NCBI GenBank assembly: GCA_013396995.1
Contig: VWZP01010941.1
Coordinates: forward strand, 2,908,808 to 2,972,807
From: Dicaeum eximium
Taxonomy: Eukaryota; Chordata; Aves; Passeriformes; Dicaeidae
Reading direction: 5' to 3'
DNA length: 64,000 bases
Below, in pieces: positions 63,311 through 64,000 of the stretch (positions within the stretch are counted from its first letter, which is position 1; each line of letters starts with the position of its first letter). The translations under genes and the position numbers were made by a program. The notes under the pieces are model-generated. The model had not been told where the DNA came from. It did not search any database and saw only the letters and a list, made by a program, of their open reading frames with translations.

Positions 63311-64000
63311 CACAGCGTGCACAGAGCTCTCAGACTGCTGGTGACACAAAATCTCTATAACAAATACATTAATTTAAATCATCTTCTCTGAGTGAATCAT
63401 TCCAGCTTGGAGCCAGATAGTACTGATGTTTGCAAGATGGCCTTATTAGATGCTATTTATTTCTGTATTAAAGAGAACAATGTGGATTGAAGTCACAAAA
63501 AGAATTACAAAACCTAATTTATGGATTGCTCCAACTAGAATCCACATTTCTTCCAGGCAGACAGACTTTTTTGTTGTTGTTGTTATTAGCTTAATGAGGA
63601 GCATAGTCTCATTTCATTTCCTTTGGAACTTCTTACTGCTCGGTCAGTTTGTTTTCATAATGCTGGGTCTCATCCAGCTGGATTTGGGCCCATTCTGGTA
63701 TCACGCTGCTCAACTAGTTTTACAGCAGTTTATGGCTCATATAGCTAAAAATGCCACCTCTTCTTTAGACATAATAATTTATGATATTGAGCATGCTGAA
63801 GCGGCTTCTAAATGTGCCATCATTCATCTTAAAAATACAACAACCGAAACCACGACTAATGTGAACCTACCCATACACACATTCACATATTCTGTATTTT
63901 CAGTATTCATATTCTGAGTAGTGTGCTTAGCAGTATTTATAAAGTTTATGCAGCTGCATTAACCTGGGTAAAGGATGTTCTCTGTAAAATCGTCCTTTCC
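63311..64000. other. Unique non-coding sequence at the window edge
   Basis: Complex AT-moderate sequence with a (TTG)n run at about 63571-63585. A 155-codon plus-strand open frame (63450-63917) has a hydrophobic middle and a threonine-rich end, no recognisable domain and no good start context. It is not called as a gene. The low homopolymer content makes 63480-63930 a candidate conserved non-coding element. Confidence 0.45.

Noticed and set aside
62883..63391. Three overlapping 98-142-codon frames as repeat-containing proteins
   Set aside because: They are one 76-bp minisatellite read in three frames.
1..64000. Bacterial or phage-type system, CRISPR array, tRNA or rRNA genes, LTR retroelement
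   Set aside because: No packed genes, ribosome-binding-site spacing, regularly spaced repeats, cloverleaf sequences, paired LTRs or primer-binding sites were seen; the window is vertebrate noncoding DNA.

Overview
The window reads as vertebrate nuclear DNA, almost certainly avian. It is AT-rich throughout, has no operon-like gene packing and no long conserved reading frame. Its recognisable interspersed repeats are CR1-type LINE fragments, including one with the bird-typical 3' end (two CATAGAAT units, then the complement of the usual CR1 3' tail) at 49430-49531. Three decayed MIR/CORE-SINE-like pieces and one older amniote repeat piece are also present. Repeat density is low, as expected for bird macrochromosomal intergenic or intronic sequence. 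Species cannot be fixed from the sequence alone.

Layout. 1-17 kb: unique AT-rich DNA with small low-complexity tracts and two MIR-like fragments (7222-7334, 11953-12060). 17-20.3 kb: an L3/CR1-like fragment, a GC-rich CpG-bearing patch (18590-18910) and a third MIR-like fragment. 20.3-38 kb: unique DNA holding two short splice-flanked open segments (24121-24214 and 37735-37812, plus strand) whose phases would join; these are the only places where I would tentatively suspect protein-coding exons. 38-50.2 kb: the CR1-bearing part, with five fragments of differing age and both orientations. 50.2-62.9 kb: mostly unique sequence interrupted by a second GC-rich patch (53885-54440). 62.9-64 kb: a GC-rich island with a three-copy 76-bp minisatellite (63029-63256), followed by AT-rich unique sequence.

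No gene can be named with confidence. None of the six-frame open frames of 60 codons or more, up to 235 codons at 53996-54703 on the minus strand, has a recognisable domain. The longest lie across GC-rich patches or repeats, where chance open frames are expected. No tRNA, rRNA, CRISPR array, endogenous retroviral LTR or DNA transposon was recognised. The most reasonable reading is a gene desert or the large introns of a gene whose main exons lie elsewhere, possibly with conserved regulatory elements. I found no credible new biological system. The findings below are leads of modest strength, stated with their limits.
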